64,000 nt of DNA from contig NZ_CP034562.1 of the NCBI RefSeq assembly GCF_003970675.1, positions 3,100,001-3,164,000 on the forward strand, read 5' to 3'. The stretch comes from Flammeovirga pectinis. Lineage in GTDB: Bacteria > Bacteroidota > Bacteroidia > Cytophagales > Flammeovirgaceae. The notes beneath the pieces are model-generated. The model saw nothing but the letters and a program-made list of their open reading frames with translations. It ran no database searches and was not told the origin of the DNA. The stretch's first letter is position 1, and every line of letters begins with the position of its first letter. A program made the position numbers and the translations under genes. Positions 44,298 through 52,441 of the stretch are shown piece by piece.

Positions 44298-44352
44298 AAT
44301 TGTTGATAACTTTCTGATTTTATCACTTTATATCAGAAAGTTATCAACAATT
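44298..44352. repeat. Perfect 21-bp inverted repeat with 13-base loop
   Basis: Arm 44298-44318 is the exact reverse complement of arm 44332-44352. It fills half of the 117-base gap between two minus-strand genes and begins 3 bases after the kinase stop. No T-run follows on the minus strand, so it is not a standard terminator. Each arm contains TTATCAACA, one base from the DnaA box TTATCCACA, in opposite orientations. Confidence 0.9.
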
Positions 44353-44355
44353 ATA

Positions 44356-46782
44356 TTACTCCTCTATTTTCTGAGGCCCTATGATCGGTAATATAATTGT
44401 GAACGAAGTACCTTTTCCTACCTCTGAATCAACTTTAATATCACCTTTATGATCTTGAATAATACCAAACGAAATAGACATGCCTAATCCTGTACCTAAC
44501 CCCACTGGTTTGGTTGTAAAGAAAGGATCAAAGATTTTATTTACAGTTTCTTTATCCATTCCACCACCATCATCAGTGATTCTTATGTAGACCATCTTCT
44601 CATCGCTCCAAGTTTTTATAGATAAGTTTCCTTCACCTTTAATAGCTTGTTCCGCGTTGTTAAGAATGTTCATAAATACTTGGTTAACTTTACTCTCATT
44701 ACAGTTAACCAATGGGATATTTCCATAGTCTTTATGGACTTCTACTCTGTTTTTAAGTTTATTATTTAAAAGTGTGAGAGAGGTATCAATACCTTCTTCA
44801 AGATTGGCTTCTTTAAATTGAGCGGAGTCCATTCTTGCAAAAGTTTTCAAGTCCATTACAATTTGAGTAGTTCTATTTGCTCCTTCTTCAACACCTTTTA
44901 AGAGATCGTTTATTTCTTGAATTACAAACGTGATATCGTAATTTTCTTCAATCTCATTTATCGTTTCTTGTTTTACAAACTTCTTGAGTTCATTAAAAGC
45001 TTGAATCAAATCTTCTATATCATCTTTTAGAGGAAGAACATTATTCGCCACAAAATTTATTGGGTTATTAATTTCATGAGCAATACCTGCTGTCAATTGT
45101 CCAATCGAGGCTAATTTTTCTGAGCTAACAAGTTGATCTTGCATCTCTTTTAGTTGAGATAAAGCACTTTCCGTATCCATTAGAGAATCGTGCATTGCAA
45201 TATTTTTTGATGCAATCTCGTCATTCTTGTGTTCGAGCGTTAAATTAGACTCTCTGATTTCATCATGTGCAACTCTTAATTTCTCAGACTGAGTTCTTAA
45301 AGCTTCATTCTGACGTTCAATGTGCTTCGTTCTTTTCTCTACTAAAAGTTCTAGATGGTTTTTATGCACTTCTAGTTGCTTCTGTGCATCTTTTAATTCT
45401 GTAACATCAACCAAGAAACTTGTTACACCAATAATTTCTCCTTGAGTATTTCTAAACGGGTTAAAAAACTGTTCGAAATAGTACCCTTTAAATTTATCTA
45501 CAACTACTAAGTCTTCTCCTTTTATACAACGATCAAAATATTCTCTTTCAAAAATATTCTTGTTGTTCTCTTTTATACTATCAAAAATATCTAACAAATA
45601 GACGCCTTTTTCTAGACGGACACCTGTAAGCATTTCTGTTATTTTCATAAACTTATTATTACAACTCAGTAAACGTTTATCACGATCTAAAGTATACATC
45701 ATGATATGGTCTGAGTTGTCTAATATATTTCTTAATAGTTCATTGGTCTTCTTATATTCTTCAACAACAACTTTACGTTGTCCTAATTCACTTTTCCATT
45801 TACTTACCATAAATGTTAAAGATGAAGTAATGATTACCCATAACAAGAATACCAATGCCATTGTAAAATTACGCGACTGAATTGAGCTTCTTAATACAGC
45901 CTCAAGTGGTACTCTAGTAGTAATAACCCAAGGTTCTGTCATTCCTTGAATTTTAATAGGAAACAACATTTCATAGTAGCTTTCGTCGGTTTCGCTGTTT
46001 TCTACTATTCTACTTACCTTTTGATCGTTTCTTAATGATGCAAATAAGTAAGCAGGAATACCATCATTCTTTCCAATATCAGAAGGGTTTACAGAACCTA
46101 CTATCTGACCATTTGGAGCGGCAATACATACATATCTTTTATCATCTCCATCAGTATCTTTTATAAAGTTTTGAAAAAATGATAAGCGAATTGCAGAACC
46201 AACTGCTCCAATAAATTTATCACTTTCAGAAAAGAAAGGCAATACTACATGTACAGCAAATAAATTATTACTACCATTCTGTATATGCTTCGGTAACGTT
46301 ACAAAAGACTCTCTTGATGCCAAGATTCTTTCTTTCAAGAAGAACTCGTTCCAGTCTAATGTTCCTTTTTTTATTTCATGATTAATTGCTCCATCTGCGT
46401 TCATAGATTCATTATCATAAAATATAGGATTGTAAAAGGCATTGTCTGTAGAATTACTATCTACAAGTACCATCCACATATATTCAATATTAGTATATTG
46501 TATAACAGTATTATCTAGAAGTCCCTCAAGGATTTCATCTGTATTCCCCTGGTCTTCAGCAATAATTTGCATAGTATTACTTATCAACCTCATTTCGCTC
46601 AATAAGGTTTGTAATCTAGACTCGATAGTTTCTCCATATCTAACCGCACGTTCTTTAGTAACCTCGAATGCTAATTTTCTAGAGTTACTTCCGCCGTTTT
46701 CATAGACTTTATATCCTATTATTAAGAAACAAAAGGTAGTGAGGGTTATTACCCACCATATAGATCTTGATTGTGAATTCAA
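44356..46782 (-). CDS. Membrane sensor histidine kinase (Cache-like sensor, PAS, HisKA, HATPase)
   Basis: 808 residues. One transmembrane helix (WVITLTTFCFLIIGYKVY), a periplasmic region of about 270 residues resembling a double-Cache sensor, then a second helix near 310 (FTMALVFLLWVIITSSLTFMV). A cytoplasmic PAS domain (LLRNILDNSDHIMMYTLDRD...GVTSFLVDVTELKDAQ) and a coiled coil of about 100 residues follow. The dimerisation box AGIAHEINNPINFV carries phospho-acceptor H569, and the HATPase has DDGGGMDKE, DPFFTTKP and GTGLGMSISFGI. No response regulator gene is adjacent. The neighbouring propeller regulator is not an obvious phosphorylation partner because it lacks a receiver domain. Confidence 0.9.
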   Translation of the reverse strand: MNSQSRSIWWVITLTTFCFLIIGYKVYENGGSNSRKLAFEVTKERAVRYGETIESRLQTLLSEMRLISNTMQIIAEDQGNTDEILEGLLDNTVIQYTNIEYMWMVLVDSNSTDNAFYNPIFYDNESMNADGAINHEIKKGTLDWNEFFLKERILASRESFVTLPKHIQNGSNNLFAVHVVLPFFSESDKFIGAVGSAIRLSFFQNFIKDTDGDDKRYVCIAAPNGQIVGSVNPSDIGKNDGIPAYLFASLRNDQKVSRIVENSETDESYYEMLFPIKIQGMTEPWVITTRVPLEAVLRSSIQSRNFTMALVFLLWVIITSSLTFMVSKWKSELGQRKVVVEEYKKTNELLRNILDNSDHIMMYTLDRDKRLLSCNNKFMKITEMLTGVRLEKGVYLLDIFDSIKENNKNIFEREYFDRCIKGEDLVVVDKFKGYYFEQFFNPFRNTQGEIIGVTSFLVDVTELKDAQKQLEVHKNHLELLVEKRTKHIERQNEALRTQSEKLRVAHDEIRESNLTLEHKNDEIASKNIAMHDSLMDTESALSQLKEMQDQLVSSEKLASIGQLTAGIAHEINNPINFVANNVLPLKDDIEDLIQAFNELKKFVKQETINEIEENYDITFVIQEINDLLKGVEEGANRTTQIVMDLKTFARMDSAQFKEANLEEGIDTSLTLLNNKLKNRVEVHKDYGNIPLVNCNESKVNQVFMNILNNAEQAIKGEGNLSIKTWSDEKMVYIRITDDGGGMDKETVNKIFDPFFTTKPVGLGTGLGMSISFGIIQDHKGDIKVDSEVGKGTSFTIILPIIGPQKIEE

Positions 46783-46892
46783 TTCTTAAAGATGATATTA
46801 ATATTATTGGCCATTATATTCAGTTACTCACAAAGTTACATTGCAATTTTACCAATGACCACCTTGTTAAGTTTTTTTTACGAATTATTGCA

Positions 46893-46912
46893 AATAACAT
46901 AAAAATGTTATT
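46893..46912. repeat. Perfect 8-bp inverted repeat in the kinase/GH13 divergent region
   Basis: AATAACAT-AAAA-ATGTTATT. A near-palindromic segment around GTTAAC follows at about 46940. It lies in the 276-base gap (46783-47058) between divergent genes, so it could be an operator; no protein can be named. The rest of the gap shows nothing recognisable. Confidence 0.45.
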
Positions 46913-47058
46913 AAAAATATGGATCGAAACGGGTTGCAATCATTTGTTAACAAAATGATGCATTTTTAGTTCGGTGAATTAACTAAGAAAATTGTAGATT
47001 AGATAACACACTGTCAATATAAGTTCTATTTCAGTACAAACGTTTTGAAATAATAAGT

Positions 47059-49056
47059 ATGAAAAAAGATTCAAAGCTACTCAAAATCCTTGATTTCTTA
47101 GAAGCAAATGAAGCCAAAGAAACTAGAGATTATTATGTGCCTTCATTATGGCTAGGGCAGGAACAAGGCGCTTCCTATCCCGTAAAAACAAACCCAATGA
47201 CGTTCTTCAAGGAGTCGATTCAAGAAATCACTGCTCCTACAGATAGAAATGTCAACTATAATCATTCCCTTTCTCAATTAAGAAACGAAGTACACGGTTA
47301 CGGTGGTGATTGGACTTACGTATCTAGTTTCTATAATTTATTTCCACGCTTAACAACCGCATACGACCACGATAACAACGGTCATGTTGGTTCTGGAAAT
47401 AGAATGGACATTACAAGTAGCGATAATGGATTTAGAGAGACTGGAACATTATTAAAATGTATTTCTATGCTTAAGTACATAAGAGACTTAGGCTGTAATA
47501 CTGTATATATGTTACCTCTTACTAGTATTGGTGAAGACGGTAACAGAGGAGATTTAGGTTCTCCATATGCTATTAAAGATCAATATAAACTTGATCCCAA
47601 TTTAGCAGATCCACTTATTCCTTTTACTGTAGAAGAGCAGTTCGAAGCTTTTGTTGAAGCTGCTCACATGATGGGAATGCGTGTTATTATGGAGTTTGTT
47701 TTACGTACATCTTCTTTAGGAGGAGATTGGGTAAAAATAAACCCTGAGTGGTTCTATTGGATAGATAGAAAAAGAGCTCATGAATACCATAGCCCTGAAT
47801 TCCCTGCCAATGAATTAGCTGCAATTAAGCAAATTCCTGAAGGTGGAGGATATCACTTTGCACCAAGTAGAGAATACCGTTCTTTATTTAAAAAGCCACC
47901 TACTCCAGAACAAATTAAAATTGAAGACGGAAAGTTTGTAGCTTATACTGATGAAGGTGAATTAATTATTCCTGGTGCTTTTGCAGATTGGCCACCAGAT
48001 GATATTCAACCAGCATGGTCTGATGTTACGTATTTACGTATGTACAATTTTCCTTATGATCATGAACCAAATGATTATAATTACATTGCATACGATACTA
48101 TACGTTTTTACAATCCTGAATTAGCTCAACCAACACACGTAAATAGACCTTTATGGGATAAAATAAGTGGTGTTATACCTCACTACCAATCATTTGGTAT
48201 TGATGGAGTTATGATTGATATGGGACATGCTTTACCTCAACCTCTTATGGAAGAGATAATTGATGGAGCACGCAGAAATGATAGAGATTTTGCTTTCTGT
48301 GAAGAAAACTTTGATGTTACTCAGAAAAGTAGAAATGCAGGTTTTAATGCTGTACTAGGCCACGAATGGAGAGTTACTTCTCGTGATAAACGCCAAGGTA
48401 TACAAAGAATTGTCGAAGATTCTAATGATTACCTTGCCTTGCCATATTATGGTACACCAGAAACGCACAATACGCCTAGAGCTATGATGCGTGGTGGAGA
48501 ACCACATTGTAAGGTTACTTATGTTTTAAATAAGTTCTTACCTAACTCTATTCCTTTTATACATCAAGGTTTTGAGCTTTTAGAAGAATGGCCCGTTAAT
48601 ACTGGTTTAAATTTCTTACAATCAGAAACAGATTTTTATAGCCAACAAAGATTACCGTTGTTCTATAAATCTGCTTTGCGTTGGAACAACGATCACAACT
48701 TAATAGGGTATATTAAATATATCAATAACATTTACAATCACTTTGGTTGGTTATTGAACAATGATCACTTACGTGGCAATGAAGAGTCTATGACAATTCA
48801 TTACCCAGAAACTGCTTTTGAAAGTGTTATTGCTTTTGAACGTTTTGATCCGTGGCACCCAGAACATTCTCTTCTTGTAGTTGCTAATACAGATTACAAT
48901 AATTCTCAAGACTTTTTCTTAAATATTCCAGGTACTAACAATGGTGCTTATTGGGATTTTGCAGGAAAGAAAGAGTATAAATTTGTTGATAATTGGATGT
49001 CTGCAACTTTAGAAGCTGGCCAATGTTTAATAATTGAAATTAGAAAATTGATCTAA
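47059..49056 (+). CDS. GH13-like alpha-amylase family protein with altered catalytic motifs
   Basis: 665 residues, no signal peptide, so cytoplasmic. The TIM-barrel pattern of GH13 is visible. Strand 4 has FGIDGVMIDMGHALP with the expected nucleophile D387, but the arginine two residues before it is Met (M385). Strand 5 has FAFCEENF with E415/E416 as candidate acid. Strand 7 reads ETHN with H470 and Asn where GH13 normally has His-Asp. The strand-3 box (MRVIMEFVLRTSS) lacks the usual D...NH. GGDWVKINPEWFYW is reminiscent of GlgE-type maltosyltransferases. It may be a transferase or phosphorylase rather than a hydrolase; the substrate is unknown. A terminator follows. Confidence 0.7.
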   Translation: MKKDSKLLKILDFLEANEAKETRDYYVPSLWLGQEQGASYPVKTNPMTFFKESIQEITAPTDRNVNYNHSLSQLRNEVHGYGGDWTYVSSFYNLFPRLTTAYDHDNNGHVGSGNRMDITSSDNGFRETGTLLKCISMLKYIRDLGCNTVYMLPLTSIGEDGNRGDLGSPYAIKDQYKLDPNLADPLIPFTVEEQFEAFVEAAHMMGMRVIMEFVLRTSSLGGDWVKINPEWFYWIDRKRAHEYHSPEFPANELAAIKQIPEGGGYHFAPSREYRSLFKKPPTPEQIKIEDGKFVAYTDEGELIIPGAFADWPPDDIQPAWSDVTYLRMYNFPYDHEPNDYNYIAYDTIRFYNPELAQPTHVNRPLWDKISGVIPHYQSFGIDGVMIDMGHALPQPLMEEIIDGARRNDRDFAFCEENFDVTQKSRNAGFNAVLGHEWRVTSRDKRQGIQRIVEDSNDYLALPYYGTPETHNTPRAMMRGGEPHCKVTYVLNKFLPNSIPFIHQGFELLEEWPVNTGLNFLQSETDFYSQQRLPLFYKSALRWNNDHNLIGYIKYINNIYNHFGWLLNNDHLRGNEESMTIHYPETAFESVIAFERFDPWHPEHSLLVVANTDYNNSQDFFLNIPGTNNGAYWDFAGKKEYKFVDNWMSATLEAGQCLIIEIRKLI

Positions 49057-49082
49057 GTATCAATTCGATCATATACTTATTT

Positions 49083-49117
49083 AGACTGTGTATTTAACAA
49101 TGCACAGTCTTTTTTTT
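49083..49117 (+). terminator. Intrinsic terminator of the GH13-like gene
   Basis: AGACTGTG (49083-49090) pairs with CACAGTCT (49103-49110), 12-base loop, followed by at least seven T. Confidence 0.85.
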
Positions 49118-49243
49118 ACTTAAAAATTAACCCATTAAATATTATAAAAATTAGTTAAATATCATTATCAAAAAATATTTATAAAGTTTGACATTAAACT
49201 ATAGTTTGCACCAAAATGAAAAAAGTATTTTAATATTAATGAT

Positions 49244-49894
49244 ATGAAATTTGTAAAAGTGCAACTATTAATTATTTGCTCGTTTTTAGCATTAACAACT
49301 TCAAATGTATTTGCTCAAGAAGTAAAAGAAACAGTAAATCACAATCAATATGTAGAAAGTTATAAAGACAACTATACTAAAAAAGAACACCATGTAGAAG
49401 GTCTAGAGCATGATGGGGAGCATGAAAAAATGAAAAGACATAAAGTTTCGTTCTATTTAGGATATGCTTTTATTCCTCAAGAAATTTCTTCCCACGAAGG
49501 ATTGTTAGTACCTAGTTTTGGACTTGATTATACTTTTAGGATCTCTAAAAAATTCTCTATCGGGTTAGTAAACGATATGGAAATTGCACAATACATGATT
49601 GAAGTTCCCGGTGAAGGACATGGAGAGAATGGAGGAACTGAAGAACTAGAAAGAGAGTATGCATATGTTGGTGCATTAATGTTATTCTACAGTCCTATTA
49701 AAGGATGGAATGTTGGTGTAGGTCCTGGTATTGAGTTAGAGAAAAATCAAAACTTTGCTGTTTGTAAATTTATGATTGAAAAAGAATTTGAATTACCTGG
49801 AGAATGGTGTATCTCTCCAAATTTCTCTTACGACATTAAAGGAAATGTATACGATACGTGGAGTTTTGGGGTAGCTTTTGGTAAAAGTTTCTAA
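49244..49894 (+). CDS. Outer-membrane beta-barrel-like protein with His/Glu-rich N-terminus
   Basis: 216 residues. A signal peptide ends NVFAQ near residue 25. About 45 charged residues follow, rich in His and Glu (KKEHHVEGLEHDGEHEKMKRH). Alternating strands then end in FGVAFGKSF with a terminal phenylalanine, the usual C-terminal mark of outer-membrane barrels (VSFYLGYAF, FGLDYTFRISKKFSIGLVN, GWNVGVGPGIEL, SYDIKG...WSFGVAFG). A second His/Gly/Glu patch (GEGHGENGGTEELE) sits in a predicted loop. The His clusters might bind metal, which is only a suggestion. Similar proteins are annotated as hypothetical in Bacteroidota. Confidence 0.7.
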   Translation: MKFVKVQLLIICSFLALTTSNVFAQEVKETVNHNQYVESYKDNYTKKEHHVEGLEHDGEHEKMKRHKVSFYLGYAFIPQEISSHEGLLVPSFGLDYTFRISKKFSIGLVNDMEIAQYMIEVPGEGHGENGGTEELEREYAYVGALMLFYSPIKGWNVGVGPGIELEKNQNFAVCKFMIEKEFELPGEWCISPNFSYDIKGNVYDTWSFGVAFGKSF

Positions 49895-49952
49895 TTAAAT
49901 GTATTCATAAAGACTGTTTAATGTCCCTTCTCTTGTATCTTTACACATATGT

Positions 49953-50687
49953 GTGATAAATAACAAGTGGCGAACATTGAAAAAAATTTTAAAAATATCG
50001 ATAGCAATTTATTGCTTCTTAATTTCTGATGTATCTATTGCTCAAATATCAGATGATAAGAGATTATGGTTACATTATTTTAATTCTATTAAGCTAAATA
50101 AGAAATGGAGTGTTGATACCGATGCAGCCTATCTACATCAGTTTGATTTAACAGCAAATAGAATACAAGCTCGTTCCGGGGTTAAGTATAAAATCAATAA
50201 AAACTTTTCTGTAAGAATAGGGATGGGATATTTCTATGTTTTCGATCCTGAAGGAGCTAATGTATCAGAAATCCGTCCTAATCAAGATATAATTGGCAAG
50301 CACTATATTAGCAGAAATAAATCTTGGTTTTTTACACAAAGAGCTAGGTTTGAGGAGCAATTTTTAACCACCACTATAGAAGACGAACTGATTAAAGGAA
50401 AAGATCAGAAAAATAGATTAAGGTATTCTTACATGATAAGAAAAGCAATCAACTCTTGGACTTTTGGTATTGGAGGTGAAATGTTTATCAATTTTAACGA
50501 TAAATCTACAAATGCCTTTGTAAATAAACATAGAGCATATGCTGTAATCAATAAAAAAATAAATGATAACCTTGCTTTAGAAGCTCAATATATTAGGGAA
50601 GATAGCTTTAAATATCAGCAAGGATCTATCTACCATGCAGATGTTTTAAGATTATGCGTTAAGCAGGTTATTCACACTAAAAAATAA
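49953..50687 (+). CDS. DUF2490 outer-membrane protein
   Basis: About 244 residues. Signal peptide (KKILKISIAIYCFLISDVSIAQ), then a beta-barrel of the DUF2490 type: DDKRLWLHYFNSIKLNKKWSVDTDAAY, RIQARSGVKYKINKNFSVRIGMGYFYVF, RNKSWFFTQRARFEEQF and NRLRYSYMIRKAI show the alternating strands. Function unknown. No ATG precedes the signal peptide. The start is a GTG at 49953 or a TTG at 49977; a TATCTTTA -7-like element at 49936-49943 would leave almost no leader before the GTG, so the TTG is a serious alternative. The 3' end overlaps the convergent DegT gene by 36 bases. Confidence 0.75.
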   Translation: MINNKWRTLKKILKISIAIYCFLISDVSIAQISDDKRLWLHYFNSIKLNKKWSVDTDAAYLHQFDLTANRIQARSGVKYKINKNFSVRIGMGYFYVFDPEGANVSEIRPNQDIIGKHYISRNKSWFFTQRARFEEQFLTTTIEDELIKGKDQKNRLRYSYMIRKAINSWTFGIGGEMFINFNDKSTNAFVNKHRAYAVINKKINDNLALEAQYIREDSFKYQQGSIYHADVLRLCVKQVIHTKK

Positions 50688-51776
50688 TTTAGTTTGTGCT
50701 ACCACATATTTTAGTTCTTCATTACTTAGACCTACAAAAAGAGGTAAGCTCAAAATAGTATTGGCGATTTTTTCTGAAATGGGGAAATCGCCTTTTTTAT
50801 ATCCTAAATAAGCTACAGACTTTTGTAAATGTATTGGAACGGGATAATGAATAATAGTTTGAATATTCTTTTCTTTCAAAAATGTTGCTAGTTCGTCTCT
50901 ATGTTCCGTTAAGATTGTAAATAAGTGATAGGCTGGTTCTACACATTCTTCAATTTCAAACAGCCTAATATCACCTACCCCCAATAATTCTTTAGAATAT
51001 AAAGCAGCCAACCTTTTCCGTTCTTCTGTCCAACCAGATAAATATTTTAATTTTACTGATAGTACAGCAGCTTGTAAATTATCTAACCTTGAGTTTAGCC
51101 CTAGTACATCATGATAATACTTTTCAGAAGAACCATAATTTCTAATTGCTTTACATTTATCTGCTAACAATTGATTATTTGTAGTTATTGCACCCCCATC
51201 ACCAAGTGCTCCTAGATTCTTACCTGGGTAAAAGCTTGTTGCATTAAGATGACCAAAACTACCCGTAAATTGTTTATTATAAGTTGCTAAATGAGCTTGG
51301 GCGTTATCTTCAATAAGATAAATTTCTTTCCCTTCAATCATTTTTAATATTGATGATAAATCCACAACATTACCATACATATGAACTGGTATAATTGCTT
51401 TTGTCTTTGCTGTAATACTCTTTTCTAATAATTCACAATTTATTAAACCATCTTTTTGATTTACATCTACAAGAACAGGTTTTGCACCAACTAATACCAC
51501 AGCTTGTAACGTGGCAAAAAATGTATTTGCAGTAATAATTACCTCATCTCCTTCATTAATATCAAGTGCTAATAATGCAATTTTCAGAGCATCTAGCCCA
51601 TTTCCTACACCTACACAATAGTTTACTTCTGTTGCTTTAGCGTATTGCTTCTCAAACGTATTTAGCTCCTCTCCTAAAATAAAACTATTAGCAGAATAAA
51701 CTTCTTCAATTGCAGATAATACTTCCTGTTTAATTGAGGCATGGATACTATCTAAAGACAAAAAAGGTACTATCAT
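50652..51776 (-). CDS. DegT/DnrJ/EryC1/StrS family aminotransferase
   Basis: 374 residues, PLP-dependent sugar aminotransferase. Seen: the opening VPFLSLDSIHASIKQEV, GVGNGLDALKIALLAL, EDNAQAHLATY and the PLP lysine in ATSFYPGKNLGALGDGGAI. The FdtB/VioA/WecE-type subgroup aminates 3- or 4-keto dideoxy sugars for surface polysaccharides. It stands alone here, without other nucleotide-sugar genes, so the exact sugar cannot be named. Convergent overlap of 36 bases with the DUF2490 gene is unusually large. Confidence 0.88.
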   Translation of the reverse strand: MIVPFLSLDSIHASIKQEVLSAIEEVYSANSFILGEELNTFEKQYAKATEVNYCVGVGNGLDALKIALLALDINEGDEVIITANTFFATLQAVVLVGAKPVLVDVNQKDGLINCELLEKSITAKTKAIIPVHMYGNVVDLSSILKMIEGKEIYLIEDNAQAHLATYNKQFTGSFGHLNATSFYPGKNLGALGDGGAITTNNQLLADKCKAIRNYGSSEKYYHDVLGLNSRLDNLQAAVLSVKLKYLSGWTEERKRLAALYSKELLGVGDIRLFEIEECVEPAYHLFTILTEHRDELATFLKEKNIQTIIHYPVPIHLQKSVAYLGYKKGDFPISEKIANTILSLPLFVGLSNEELKYVVAQTKLFFSVNNLLNA

Positions 51777-51831
51777 ATATTTATTTTTAATAAATGTATA
51801 GATAATACCTTTTCTTATATTTCTAAAGAAA

Positions 51832-52209
51832 TTAGTAGGCTAATTCTTCAACAGGTAGATACTCTTCTTTCGGATCCACAAATACCTGTTCATCAAGTAT
51901 TACAATTGGTGTTTTTAATAATGATGGAAAATCTACTAATGTTCTTACTAGAACAACATCATTCATTTCATTAAAATCATCAGAAAAGCATCTATACCAA
52001 GGTGATTTCTCATTAATCAATACAGACGATGGTTTTACTCTCATTTTTTCTAGAATGCCGACAAGTAATCGTTCCGATATTGGACAAGCATTTACTTCTA
52101 TTTCTCTGAGATCTGCAATTTTTAAATTTACATCTTTTGCAAATTTACTTTGTTTCGGACAAGAACTGTCATAAAGGATAACAGGCCTTTTAGTTATTGA
52201 TAGTGACAT
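51832..52209 (-). CDS. ArsC/Spx-like thioredoxin-fold protein
   Basis: 125 residues. The start PVILYDSSCPKQSKFAKDV has the strand-Cys-helix layout of a glutaredoxin/ArsC fold with a single cysteine (C17) in place of CxxC. Later FPSLLKTPIVILDEQVFV matches the cis-Pro and 'P(L/I)hxRPIh' region of ArsC/Spx proteins, but with K-T-P instead of R-P. It may therefore be an arsenate-reductase-like or redox-regulator protein, or a divergent member without activity. No ars genes are near. Confidence 0.55.
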   Translation of the reverse strand: MSLSITKRPVILYDSSCPKQSKFAKDVNLKIADLREIEVNACPISERLLVGILEKMRVKPSSVLINEKSPWYRCFSDDFNEMNDVVLVRTLVDFPSLLKTPIVILDEQVFVDPKEEYLPVEELAY

Positions 52210-52371
52210 GGTGGTAGTTTATTGGATACAGGTATATTATTATATCATAATTTAGTAATAAATGCTTCTAATTATCGAAATCTTCATCATCATGAATTGC
52301 TGATAATTATCATACTTTTTAATACTGTATCGTTTTTTGGATTATTAATAGTGGAAAAATGTTAGCAACTA

Positions 52372-52388
52372 ATACACATCTAGTGTAT
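52372..52388 (+). promoter_or_regulatory. Candidate LysR-type operator (perfect palindrome)
   Basis: ATACACATCTAGTGTAT: arms ATACAC and GTGTAT around a 5-base centre, 54 bases before the LysR-type gene. Perfect dyads at this place are usual for autoregulation in this family. The remaining 52210-52441 shows only weaker dyads (AATTATC/GATAATT). Confidence 0.45.
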
Positions 52389-52441
52389 ATTTAATTCATT
52401 CCGTCTATTAATTTAGTGAAAAATCAAACCTAAAGCAAAAA

